The notes under the pieces are model-generated. The model was not told the origin of the DNA, searched no databases, and saw nothing but the letters and a program-made list of their open reading frames with translations. Below, piece after piece: positions 16,320 to 24,108 of a DNA stretch of 52,835 nucleotides (position 1 is the first letter of the stretch; every line of letters begins with the position of its first letter). The DNA is from Chloroflexota bacterium (lineage in GTDB: Bacteria; Chloroflexota; Anaerolineae; Anaerolineales; UBA11858): positions 1 through 52,835 of the forward strand of contig JABGRQ010000211.1 of assembly GCA_018648225.1 (NCBI GenBank). Direction: 5' to 3'. The position numbers and the translations under genes were made by a program.

Positions 16320-17072
16320 CTAGTTGTTGCGTCCGCCGCGGCGTCCGTTTCCCATACCGCCGCTGACGGGTTGATCGGTGGTTTGAGCGCCGCCGTTGCC
16401 AGTGCTCCCATCTACCTGCCCCTGGCCTTGCCCGGCATCCAGGTTCTGGCCCTGGCTTGCGCCGTAGCCGTTGCCCATAGGCGAACTCAAGATCAGATCA
16501 TAGGCTTCTTGATCCATGTACTGGGGGATGTAGGTTTCACCAGTTTGCTGCGTGAGAATATTTGAAAACGCACGCAAGTGGTTACCCGAACCCTGCAACA
16601 GGTTTTCGTAGATGGCGATGATATCGCCGTTAAGGGTTTGCGCCAGATTGGCTTCCAGATCGAGGATGTCGATCTCTTCGATAGCGCCGCCCACTTTGAG
16701 GGCATCAGCCAGCGAAAGGCTGCCTTGTGCCACCAATTGGTCGTAGAGCGCCTGCAAATCGGGGTTGGTGAACTCGCCCACATCCATACCTGCGGCCGGA
16801 TCGTCAATGCCATAGATGGCGAGCAGGGAATACACCGCTTCCATGTGAGCGGATTCGCTACTGGCGATATTATTGAAAATTGGCATGCCCCACAGGTCGT
16901 AGAGGGTCAGGTATACGTCTCGCGCCAATTTTTCTTCTTCGCGCATAAAAACCAGCGCGTCAATTTCTGCATCGCTCAACGCAGTTTGCGCGGCGGCATC
17001 GAATACCGCCACGAAACCGGCGGCAAATATCAAAATAAACAGTGAGAGTAAAAGCTGTGTTTTCTTCATCAT
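16320..17072 (-). CDS. DUF2202 ferritin-like four-helix protein, secreted
   Basis: 250 residues. A signal peptide covers about 1-29 (ending A-A-A-Q). The DUF2202 domain (31-195) has ferritin-like metal-ligand motifs: REEEKLARD (44-52), ESAHMEAV (73-80), AIEEIDI (130-136) and GSGNHLRAF (161-169), matching two E-x-x-H-like pairs. A Gly/Gln/Asn-rich tail (about 205-250) follows, ending GRRGGRNN. Family members are of unknown function but probably bind a di-iron centre. AGGAG lies just before two consecutive ATG codons; either may be used. It has its own promoter with a phased operator like that of the DUF4405 operon, suggesting both answer the same signal. Confidence 0.87.
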   Translation of the reverse strand: MMKKTQLLLSLFILIFAAGFVAVFDAAAQTALSDAEIDALVFMREEEKLARDVYLTLYDLWGMPIFNNIASSESAHMEAVYSLLAIYGIDDPAAGMDVGEFTNPDLQALYDQLVAQGSLSLADALKVGGAIEEIDILDLEANLAQTLNGDIIAIYENLLQGSGNHLRAFSNILTQQTGETYIPQYMDQEAYDLILSSPMGNGYGASQGQNLDAGQGQGQVDGSTGNGGAQTTDQPVSGGMGNGRRGGRNN

Positions 17073-17116
17073 AAATCTCCTTTTGAGGGAAACGTTGTTC
17101 CCAAATTACAGAGATA

Positions 17117-17171
17117 AGTTTAGTTTCCCCATGTGAAGAAGATATAGATGAGTTATGAAGGAGTTATGAAG
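17117..17171 (-). promoter_or_regulatory. promoter with 11-bp-phased direct repeats upstream of the DUF2202 gene
   Basis: Plus-strand units TGTGAAG (17132), TATAGAT (17143, weak), TATGAAG (17154) and TATGAAG (17165) are spaced exactly 11 bp apart. A -10-like TAAACT (minus strand, 17122-17117) lies nine bases from the nearest unit and 45 nt from the start codon. Unit, phase and distance to the -10 box match the array at 12338-12392. This is the expected layout for an OmpR/PhoB-family activator. Confidence 0.6.
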
Positions 17172-17222
17172 AAATACCCCTATCCCGAATTTCTCCTTTA
17201 TCTGGGAGAGGGCGAAAACCGT

Positions 17223-17864
17223 CTATTCGTGAAATTCTTCGACCTGGTAGATTTCGATAATCAGATTTCGTTCGCGCCAGGCATCAGGGAGATTGCCCAT
17301 CTTAAGACAGAGTTGATTCAGGAATTCGACCGGGGAGGGGATTTTTCCCCAAACCTGAGGCAAAAACGTGGCACGGCGCGAACCATCGCGCAGCAGCACA
17401 CCATCCACGCCGGGACGCAGGCGAGCCAGGAGATCGTCGGGCGAGGCGTATTCAAGGGAGACAGGCGATGTGAGGCGCGAGATTTCGATGGCGATAGCAG
17501 GCAGTTCGTCGGCCTGTACGGGCGGGAAGCGGTAATCTTGCGTGGCAGCAGCGATGGCATGCTGACGGGTATCTTCCACCAGAGGGCGAAAGGCTTCGAG
17601 CGTGCCAATGCAGCCGCGCAGTTGGCCGGATTTTGTCAGGGTGACAAAGGTCGCTCCTGGCAAGCGTAATTTTTCGGGATAATCTTCGAGAATGAGTTCC
17701 GGTAGGGGGGTGCCGGCCAGTACAATTTCCAGAGTCTGACGCGCCAGCTTCAAGAGCTGGTCACACTCTGCGGGGCTAAGTTGATCTTCCTTCACGCGTT
17801 TCTCCCAATCTGGCTCTTTTCTTGCAATCGAATCCAAACCTATTTTACCTGAAAGACTTGCCAT
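17223..17864 (-). CDS. AMMECR1-domain protein (AmmeMemoRadiSam protein A-like)
   Basis: 213 residues with the AMMECR1 signature LRGCIG at 82-87 and the conserved RFPPV and PVEFL segments. Members often occur with a Memo-like dioxygenase and a radical-SAM enzyme, a system whose chemistry is not established; neither partner lies next to it here. AAGGCGG just before the ATG supports the start. The 5' end faces the amidase gene on the other strand with the two starts only about 20 nt apart, so their promoters must overlap coding sequence. The fold assignment is firm, the function is unknown. Confidence 0.85.
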   Translation of the reverse strand: MASLSGKIGLDSIARKEPDWEKRVKEDQLSPAECDQLLKLARQTLEIVLAGTPLPELILEDYPEKLRLPGATFVTLTKSGQLRGCIGTLEAFRPLVEDTRQHAIAAATQDYRFPPVQADELPAIAIEISRLTSPVSLEYASPDDLLARLRPGVDGVLLRDGSRRATFLPQVWGKIPSPVEFLNQLCLKMGNLPDAWRERNLIIEIYQVEEFHE

Positions 17865-17884
17865 TCAACCGCCTTTTCGGTACT

Positions 17885-18682
17885 ATGAATACTATGAAAC
17901 GCAAATCAACTGCCCCCAAGAATTCGCCCGGCTTGCTCGCTACAACGCTGATCTCGCTTTTTACGATTTCGGGCGTGGCATTTTTAATTGCATCCCTCTT
18001 TACGGCTGCGAAACCGATCAACCCCTTTTCTGGCGATTTCAGTGCCCGCATCGCCGAGGCGCTCAAAGAACAGGAGCCAACCCCGGATGATTTGCAGTGG
18101 CCCACCGCCACGCCACGCCCCAGACCGCACATCGGGATTGTAGTGGGACACTGGGGTGATGATGCCGACCCCGGCGCAGTTTGCCCGGATGGTCTGACCG
18201 AGTTAAGTATTAATCAGGTTATTGCTGGAGAGTTAGAGAAAAAACTGCTCGAAGCCGGTTTTGATGTTGACATGATGTACGAATTCGATGACCGGCTGAA
18301 TGACTACACCGGCATTGCGTTGATTTCGATCCACGCTGATTCGTGTACGTATATCAACGATGTCGCCACCGGATTCAAAGTGGCTGCTTCCCAGGGAAAT
18401 CCGCGCCTGGAACGCACCGCCCGTCTTGTGGCCTGTCTGCGTACGCGCTATGCCGCGGCGACTGGCCTGACCGAACACCTGAGCATCACCGGCGATATGT
18501 CAGAATATCATGCCTTTGAAGAGATCAATAATGAAACTCCGGCTGTGATTATCGAAACCGGCTTTATGAATCTCGACCGGCAAATTCTGACACAGGACGA
18601 AGACCTGATCGCTCAAGGCATCGCCGACGGGTTGGTGTGCTACGTGCAAAACGAAAGTATCACCATTCCTGCCGATGAGTAA
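17885..18682 (+). CDS. N-acetylmuramoyl-L-alanine amidase (Amidase_3 family)
   Basis: About 265 residues: a basic N-terminus, one membrane helix (about 17-40) and a short Pro-rich linker. A zinc amidase domain follows with VVGHWGDDADPG (first zinc His), a Glu in LTELSINQV, SIHADSC (third zinc ligand) and the late IETGFMN motif with the catalytic Glu. It cleaves between MurNAc and the stem peptide outside the membrane. The start is uncertain: ATG at 17885 or 17894 give a normal anchor; no clear ribosome-binding site is seen for either. The stop overlaps the next gene by 8 nt, so the amidase and two L,D-transpeptidases form one operon. Confidence 0.88.
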   Translation: MNTMKRKSTAPKNSPGLLATTLISLFTISGVAFLIASLFTAAKPINPFSGDFSARIAEALKEQEPTPDDLQWPTATPRPRPHIGIVVGHWGDDADPGAVCPDGLTELSINQVIAGELEKKLLEAGFDVDMMYEFDDRLNDYTGIALISIHADSCTYINDVATGFKVAASQGNPRLERTARLVACLRTRYAAATGLTEHLSITGDMSEYHAFEEINNETPAVIIETGFMNLDRQILTQDEDLIAQGIADGLVCYVQNESITIPADE

Positions 18683-19709
18683 TAACTGGTCACAGGCCCA
18701 ACACGCGCTGCACGAAGCCCAGCAAGCGCTCAGGCGCAACGACCACCGTGCAGCGCGGCGCTGGGCCGAGCAGGCCGCCGTGCTGGCCCCCGAACGCGAG
18801 GAACCGTGGCTATTTCTGGCAGTCGTTGCTTCGCCCCGCGCCAGTCTGGCCTATTTGGAACGCGCCCTCGAAATTAACCCCCAAAGCCAAAAAGCGCGCA
18901 ACGGTATGCATTGGGCCATCCAAAGATGGCGTCAGGTTCCGCAACCGTCTCCCAAACCGCAGCATCCGCGCCTGCTTGGCGAAGTATCACCACAGGCACT
19001 CATTCGCCCGCGGCAAATTTTAACCCCCTGGGTTACGATTATTATCATCATCCTGGCTGGATTCATCTTTTGGTACCGTCCACCCAATCTACCAGCCGTT
19101 TTTGCCCAGGAAAACGCGCTACCAATGGCACAAGTTGATGTCGGAAAGGCTACCCGCACGCCAACCCCTACCCCAACATTCACACCAACGCCCACGTTTA
19201 CGCCAACCCCAACGCCGACCAATACACTGACACCAACCGCGACGTTCACACCTTCGATCACCCCAACGCCACTCCCCACAAACACCCCCCAACCGACGCA
19301 ACCGCCGCCCACCCCAACAACGATCAAAACCCAACCGCCTGCGTCTATAAGCACCGGCGAACGCTGGATTGATATTGATCTCTCCGACCAACGTCTATAC
19401 GCATACGTTGACGATGATCTGGTAAAATCTTTTGTAGTTTCCACCGGAACCTGGCAGTTTCCCACTGTCACCGGGCAGTTTCATATTTACGTCAAATATC
19501 TGCATGCCGATATGGCTGGGCCGGGCTATTACCTGCCCGATGTGCCCTACACGATGTACTTCTATAAAGGTTATGGCATCCACGGCACGTATTGGCATAA
19601 TAACTTCGGAACACCAATGAGCCACGGCTGCGTGAATATGATCACCGATGACGCTGGATGGATTTACAACTGGGCATCAGTAGGCACAATGGTGAGCGTG
19701 CATCCATAA
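18675..19709 (+). CDS. L,D-transpeptidase (YkuD) with N-terminal TPR-like domain, membrane helix and Thr/Pro linker
   Basis: 344 residues. The cytoplasmic N-terminus (1-90) is TPR-like (AAVLAPEREEPW...LERALEINPQ). One helix spans 118-134. A Thr/Pro linker occupies about 160-222. The YkuD domain (229-344) carries HGTYWH (303-308) and the catalytic SHGC (316-319). It makes 3-3 cross-links or anchors proteins in peptidoglycan. A cytoplasmic TPR on an L,D-transpeptidase suggests contact with a cytoplasmic partner. Its start lies inside the end of the amidase gene, and the next L,D-transpeptidase starts 2 nt after its stop. Confidence 0.9.
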   Translation: MSNNWSQAQHALHEAQQALRRNDHRAARRWAEQAAVLAPEREEPWLFLAVVASPRASLAYLERALEINPQSQKARNGMHWAIQRWRQVPQPSPKPQHPRLLGEVSPQALIRPRQILTPWVTIIIIILAGFIFWYRPPNLPAVFAQENALPMAQVDVGKATRTPTPTPTFTPTPTFTPTPTPTNTLTPTATFTPSITPTPLPTNTPQPTQPPPTPTTIKTQPPASISTGERWIDIDLSDQRLYAYVDDDLVKSFVVSTGTWQFPTVTGQFHIYVKYLHADMAGPGYYLPDVPYTMYFYKGYGIHGTYWHNNFGTPMSHGCVNMITDDAGWIYNWASVGTMVSVHP

Positions 19710-19711
19710 AT

Positions 19712-20731
19712 ATGGCCGATTCGATCTCGCGCAGAGATTTTCTAAAATTAAGCGGGGTGAGCGTTCTAGGCCTGGGGCTGGCTCCGTTTAAGCAGTTTTT
19801 CCCAGTCTCCGAGTCCGTCCAGCAAGGACGCGCCATCTACGAGGAGATCACGGTATACGAAGAGCCATCGCTGAGCGGCGCGATGGTACGGCAAATTTGG
19901 GAAGATACCGTTTTCCCCATTGCCGAAGTCGTGTTCGGGGACGAAGAGCCCGCTCACAACCGCGTCTGGTTTCGCCTTGCCGAGAGAGAATATGTCCACT
20001 CCGGGGGTGTGCAACCCGTCGAAACTCGGCTCAATGCCCCGGTTTATAATTTTCCGCCCGAAGGCAAACTTGCCGAAATCACTGTACCCTATACCGATGC
20101 CTTTCGCAAAGCCGATACCCGCAGCAATACTGCCTACCGTTTTTACTACGAAACCACCCATTGGGTCATGGATATGCTACTCGATGCCTACGCCGTGCCG
20201 TGGTATCGCGTGACCGATGATCGCTGGGAATTTGAATACTATGTCCAGGCGCGCTATTTACGCATCATTCCAGATGAAGAATTAGGTCCGCTCTCGCCGA
20301 ATATCCCGGAGGAAGCCAAACGTATCGAAGTGGATACCACTGAACAATTGGTGACTGCCTACGAATATGATGAACCCATTATTATGATTAAGGCCTCCAC
20401 CGGTGCGGAATATAGCACTGGTAAGTTTTTTACACCCCTGGGACGACACTATACTTACCACAAGATGCCCTCACGCCACATGGCCGCCGGGAATTTAGCC
20501 CGCAATGGTTTCGACTTGCCGGGCATTCCCTGGGTAAGCTATATTACCGATACTGGTGTTGCTTTCCACGGCACATACTGGCATAATGATTATGGCAAAC
20601 CGCGCAGTCATGGCTGTATTAACCTGCCATCGCAAGCCGCTAAATGGCTTTACCGCTGGACTTTGCCGGTGGTACCTGCCAGCGAGCGACGCGTCCAGGA
20701 GGAAACGGGGACGCGGGTCGATGTCATATAA
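19712..20731 (+). CDS. L,D-transpeptidase (YkuD) with Tat signal
   Basis: About 339 residues. The start at 19712 gives a twin-arginine signal, SRRDFLKLSG (5-14), directly at the N-terminus, 2 nt after the preceding stop. The middle part contains an SH3-like segment (VYEEPSLSGAMVRQIW and onward), and the C-terminal YkuD domain has HGTYWHND and SHGCINL with the catalytic Cys. It shares the HGTYWHN signature with its neighbour but has a different route out of the cell (Tat rather than Sec membrane anchor). The pair is therefore not a simple recent duplication. Export in a folded state is implied. Confidence 0.9.
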   Translation: MADSISRRDFLKLSGVSVLGLGLAPFKQFFPVSESVQQGRAIYEEITVYEEPSLSGAMVRQIWEDTVFPIAEVVFGDEEPAHNRVWFRLAEREYVHSGGVQPVETRLNAPVYNFPPEGKLAEITVPYTDAFRKADTRSNTAYRFYYETTHWVMDMLLDAYAVPWYRVTDDRWEFEYYVQARYLRIIPDEELGPLSPNIPEEAKRIEVDTTEQLVTAYEYDEPIIMIKASTGAEYSTGKFFTPLGRHYTYHKMPSRHMAAGNLARNGFDLPGIPWVSYITDTGVAFHGTYWHNDYGKPRSHGCINLPSQAAKWLYRWTLPVVPASERRVQEETGTRVDVI

Positions 20732-20759
20732 GTACGACTAAAAACTTAGGAGAATAACC

Positions 20760-21342
20760 ATGCACTCAGCATTTCAATACAACCAGTATTTACTCAAACG
20801 ACAGGTTTTCGCTCTGACCGGCAAGTTTCGTGTCTATGCACCCAATGGGGCATTACTGCTTTACAGCCAGCAAAAAATGTTCAAACTTCGGGAGGATATT
20901 CGCGTCTTCTCGGATGAGAATATGACTCAGGAATTACTCAATATTCAGGCGCGCCAGATCATTGATTTTTCAGCCGCGTATGATGTTGTAGATAGCTTCT
21001 CCAATACCAAAGTGGGGGTCTTGCGTCGCAAGGGATTGCGCTCAATGCTACGCGATGAATGGGAAGTGCTGGATGCCTACGATCAACCCATCGGCATCTT
21101 ACAAGAAGATAGCGTGGGCTACGCATTACTGCGCCGCCTGCTGCTCGGCACGCTGCTGCCGCAAAACTATGACATACTCTTCCCAGATGGACGTGTGGCT
21201 GATTTACGCCAGCGCTTCAATTTTGTTTAGCTATCAACTGGATATTGATTTCAGCGACGATAAAGCTCACCGCTTTGATCGTCGCCTGGGGATTGCCGCC
21301 GCTATTTTGCTGGGGACCATCGAGGGTAAACAGTCTTCATAA
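20760..21342 (+). pseudogene. LURP-one-related (LOR/scramblase-like) protein, apparent frameshift near its end
   Basis: The first frame (20760-21230, 156 residues) encodes a LOR-type beta-barrel protein: KRQVFALTGKFRVYAPNG, then segments on a bent central helix, ending RQRFNFV-stop. One base later the next frame continues as FFSYQLDIDFSDDK, then FDRRLGIAAAILLG and IEGKQSS, the expected C-terminal strand and hydrophobic helix of this family. Joining them at TTT-G-TTT (21222-21228) would give about 193 residues, a normal family length. So there is one extra base, a sequencing error, or a programmed +1 shift. AGGAG lies eight bases before the ATG. The family's biochemical role in bacteria is unknown. 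Confidence 0.75.
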
Positions 21343-21442
21343 AGAGAAAAATCTCTGGGATTTCTCTATTGCAGTGAACCATCCCGCGGCGCAAACTCTT
21401 AAGTTAACAAAACGCTTATAGATTCAGGCATTTGCTCTAGGG

Positions 21443-21448
21443 TACAAT
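21443..21448 (+). promoter_or_regulatory. -10-like box before the gene at 21499
   Basis: TACAAT in the context GGGTACAATAA lies 51 nt upstream of the ATG at 21499 in a 156-nt gap. No convincing -35 hexamer is found, so this is a weak call. Confidence 0.3.
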
Positions 21449-21498
21449 AAACTCGATGCGGATCATTTAATCAACCACGTTTCCTTTAAAAAACTGCG

Positions 21499-21921
21499 AT
21501 GACTAAAAAAATTCTATTTGATGGTTTGATTTACGATGAGAACGGCAATCCCGTTGAGACGGCCTTTGTAGGCAATGAGCCATGCTACGTTGTGGATGAT
21601 GCCGGATTCCGGCGGCATATCCCCTCCGAACAGGTTGATCGTCAGGTATTAGCAATGATGCAAGAGATGATCACTGGTCACGAAGACTTACTCAGCGAAC
21701 AGGCCGCAAAAATGCTGGGGCAGGATGATATTTTCACGCGCGCCATGATCGAGACGCAACTCAAGAATATGGACCAACAATTTGAGCGCATCTTTGAAAT
21801 CGGCATCCCCGAAGAGAGTCTCACCTATATGGGTATGACTGGATTTCGCATCACAATCAATATTCACGGCGAAGTCACAGACCTGCACCAACCCGGTATG
21901 ACAGACCCCAATGATGAGTGA
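21499..21921 (+). CDS. conserved-looking protein of unknown function (140 aa)
   Basis: 140 residues, acidic, without signal or membrane segments. The N-terminus reads as two short beta strands (KILFDGLIYDENGNPV and FVGNEPCYVVDDAGF). A long amphipathic helical part follows with many Met/Gln/Glu (about 48-105), then a beta-hairpin (FRITINIHGEV). I recognise no family. It has its own terminator overlapping the stop codon and a -10-like box upstream, so it is probably a single-gene unit. Coding is supported by codon use and by these flanking signals. Confidence 0.65.
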   Translation: MTKKILFDGLIYDENGNPVETAFVGNEPCYVVDDAGFRRHIPSEQVDRQVLAMMQEMITGHEDLLSEQAAKMLGQDDIFTRAMIETQLKNMDQQFERIFEIGIPEESLTYMGMTGFRITINIHGEVTDLHQPGMTDPNDE

Positions 21922-21943
21922 GCCGGTTGACCCGGCTCTTTTT
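21920..21943 (+). terminator. intrinsic terminator overlapping the stop of the 21499 gene
   Basis: GAGCCGG (21920-21926) pairs with CCGGCTC (21932-21938) over a 5-nt loop and is followed by five T. The stem begins inside the TGA stop codon. Confidence 0.75.
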
Positions 21944-21988
21944 ATACCCAAAAGTACTGCCGGTTTTTTCGCCGTTTCCAACCTATTC

Positions 21989-21997
21989 TGGTAGAAT
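21989..21997 (+). promoter_or_regulatory. extended -10 promoter for the thioredoxin-like gene
   Basis: TGG-TAGAAT at 21989-21997, an extended -10 box 53 nt upstream of the ATG at 22051 and just after a terminator. No -35 hexamer at normal distance. Confidence 0.4.
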
Positions 21998-22050
21998 TAG
22001 CGCAGCCGTTCTACTGTTGAGACCACATCGTATATAAAGAATAAACCAAC

Positions 22051-22881
22051 ATGAATGCGTCAAATATTATCAACGTCAGCGAAGCTAATTTCGAATACGA
22101 AGTTATTGAATATTCGCAAGAAACACCTGTCTTGGTTGATTTTTGGGCAGAGTGGTGCATTCCTTGTAAAACTCTAGAACCTGTTCTGCGCTCGTTGGCA
22201 CTTCAGGGTGATGGCAGTTTTCGCTTGGCGCGTCTGAACGTGGATGAAAATCAAAAACTGGCTATGCGCCTGAATGTGCGCGCCATCCCCGCTGTAAAAG
22301 CCTTCCGTGAGAGTCACATCATTGCCGAATTTAACGGCATCAAATCAGAGAATGAGATCAAAAAATTTATCCAACATATCATTCCCAGCTATGCTGATCT
22401 AATTCTTGATAAGGGCAATAGCCTGCTGGTTTTGGAGCAATGGGAAAATGCAGCCAGCGCCTTTCGTGAAGTTCTATCCGAACGCTCCAAACACCCGGGC
22501 GCATTACTCGGATTAGCAAAAAGTCTTCTCGCCATGAATCAGCTTGACGACGCTCTGGATATTCTTGGAAATTTTCCAACCAGTCGTGAATATACAGCCT
22601 CTGAAAAACTGATACCGCTGGCTAAAGCCTTGCAGCGCCCTGAATATAGTGGCAGTGATGAACTTGCACCACTTGAGGCCACATACCAGCACGCACTCCG
22701 CCTGATCCGGCGAGGAAATTTCCCCGCTGCGATGGATGGCATCCTGGCAGTTCTGAAACAGGAAAGAAACTACAGGGATCATGAAGCCCGCCAGGTCTTG
22801 TTAGGTTTATTTGAAATACTCGGCGACGAAAATAATATTACGCGCCAATATCGTAATGAACTCGCTTCGGTACTCTTCTGA
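22051..22881 (+). CDS. thioredoxin-TPR protein (YbbN/CnoX-like co-chaperone)
   Basis: 276 residues. A thioredoxin domain (about 5-112) has the active-site stretch DFWAEWCIPCK with Cys36 and Cys39. It is followed by helical repeats (about 125-276) as in YbbN/CnoX, which hold oxidised client proteins and pass them to chaperones. E. coli YbbN lacks the double Cys, while this one keeps CxxC and may be redox-active. It has its own promoter; the next gene (113 nt on) is an unrelated lipoprotein. Confidence 0.85.
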   Translation: MNASNIINVSEANFEYEVIEYSQETPVLVDFWAEWCIPCKTLEPVLRSLALQGDGSFRLARLNVDENQKLAMRLNVRAIPAVKAFRESHIIAEFNGIKSENEIKKFIQHIIPSYADLILDKGNSLLVLEQWENAASAFREVLSERSKHPGALLGLAKSLLAMNQLDDALDILGNFPTSREYTASEKLIPLAKALQRPEYSGSDELAPLEATYQHALRLIRRGNFPAAMDGILAVLKQERNYRDHEARQVLLGLFEILGDENNITRQYRNELASVLF

Positions 22882-22994
22882 TTTTCCTGGCTTCAGCATA
22901 GAAATATCGCATTTCACTTTTCTCAAAATCCATACGCGCGGCAACAAAAGCCCAATATAGCTCACAATAATATGAATTTTCATCAGGAGTCCAC

Positions 22995-23942
22995 ATGATA
23001 AACAGAGCAACACAGCAGGTGGTGTTTGTGCTCAGCATCGCAATATTGACCAGCCTGTCATGCAGTTTTGTATCACAAATCGCTGCATCGAATTCTCCTG
23101 AAACTACTCCCGCAGAAAATCTACCCGAAATTGCCAATGATCCGCCCTCACAAAGCAGCGAGATAAATCCCGAAGAGTTCGCCGGGGATGGCCTGGTTCC
23201 ACCACCCCCGGCTGACGGTGGCGCATGTGCCAACACCTTTTACCCACTGATCCCCGGCTATCAATGGATCTATGAAATCACCTCCCAGGGCGAAACCAGC
23301 CAGATCAGCCTGACGGTTAGTGAGGTCAACAGCAACCAGGCCACATTACACATGCTCTCACTGGGAACCGGAGTTACATCGGAAACCATCATCGAATGCA
23401 ATAATGGCGCTATTCTTTCATTTCCCATAGTTATGCTTGGCTTCTTATTCGGCGAAGTCGATGGAAATTTGGTCATCGAGCATCAAAGCGGCGTTTTTGC
23501 TCCCAATTATGCAACTCTCAGTGAGCAAAACTGGGATGCCAAATGGAGCGGCGAATACCTCGCCTCGGGAATAATCGAAGCCCAAATTGAGGGTAACCAA
23601 GCCTCGGGCAAGCTCGAAGAGAGCCCTCTCAGTGTGCAGTGGAATACCCCGGGCGCAGGCGAAGCCATCTTCGAATCCGTCAGCGTGCGGGCGGGCGAAT
23701 ATCCACAAGCTATCAAACTCGAACGCCAGATTGAATTCGACTTTGTCGCCGAAGTTACCGAAGATGGTGCTTCCATGTCATTAGATTCAACCATCACACT
23801 GCAAAACAACCTGTGGTTTGAGCCCAATGTGGGACTGCTCAAACAAGAGATTGAGCAAGCCAGCGCCAAACTCTATGGGGTTAATTTCCCCATCGAAATA
23901 ACGGGCACAATGGAGTTGGTTGAATTCCGGATCACAGAATAA
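22995..23942 (+). CDS. lipoprotein of unknown function (315 aa)
   Basis: A signal peptide with a lipobox ending LTSLSC (Cys23) predicts a lipid-anchored extracytoplasmic protein. An acidic, Pro-rich spacer (about 32-75) is followed by a mostly beta domain opening with TFYPLIPGYQWIYEI, an aromatic pattern also seen in beta-sandwich lipoproteins that bind hydrophobic ligands. I do not recognise a named family. No tight neighbour, so no functional context. Confidence 0.7.
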   Translation: MINRATQQVVFVLSIAILTSLSCSFVSQIAASNSPETTPAENLPEIANDPPSQSSEINPEEFAGDGLVPPPPADGGACANTFYPLIPGYQWIYEITSQGETSQISLTVSEVNSNQATLHMLSLGTGVTSETIIECNNGAILSFPIVMLGFLFGEVDGNLVIEHQSGVFAPNYATLSEQNWDAKWSGEYLASGIIEAQIEGNQASGKLEESPLSVQWNTPGAGEAIFESVSVRAGEYPQAIKLERQIEFDFVAEVTEDGASMSLDSTITLQNNLWFEPNVGLLKQEIEQASAKLYGVNFPIEITGTMELVEFRITE

Positions 23943-24108
23943 AAGGTTTCTCACGGCAATTCCCAAAGAGCAAAATAAAAGCAGAAAACATCCGCATAAT
24001 TATGTTAAAATGTAAACAGATTGCATATCAGACAAATTGTGATGAATTTCTTACAAGTCCATAATCATCACTTTTCACAAGTTCGAGTTATGAAGCGAGG
24101 GTAGTCTT

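Noticed and set aside
17176-17216. A second CCCTCTCCC-type hairpin
   Set aside because: The arms CCCTATCCC and GGGAGAGGG pair only in part over a long loop; mentioned as a relative of 31333-31357 but not listed as a feature.
37-23972. A shared 15-nt string CAATTCCCAAAGAGC at about 38 and 23958
   Set aside because: About one 15-nt match is expected by chance in a window of this size, and similarity does not extend to either side.
23943-24108. Promoter and operator signals before the PDWL-repeat gene
   Set aside because: TTAAAATG and a single TATGAAG are present, but no -35 box and no second unit at 11-bp spacing, so nothing firm can be called.
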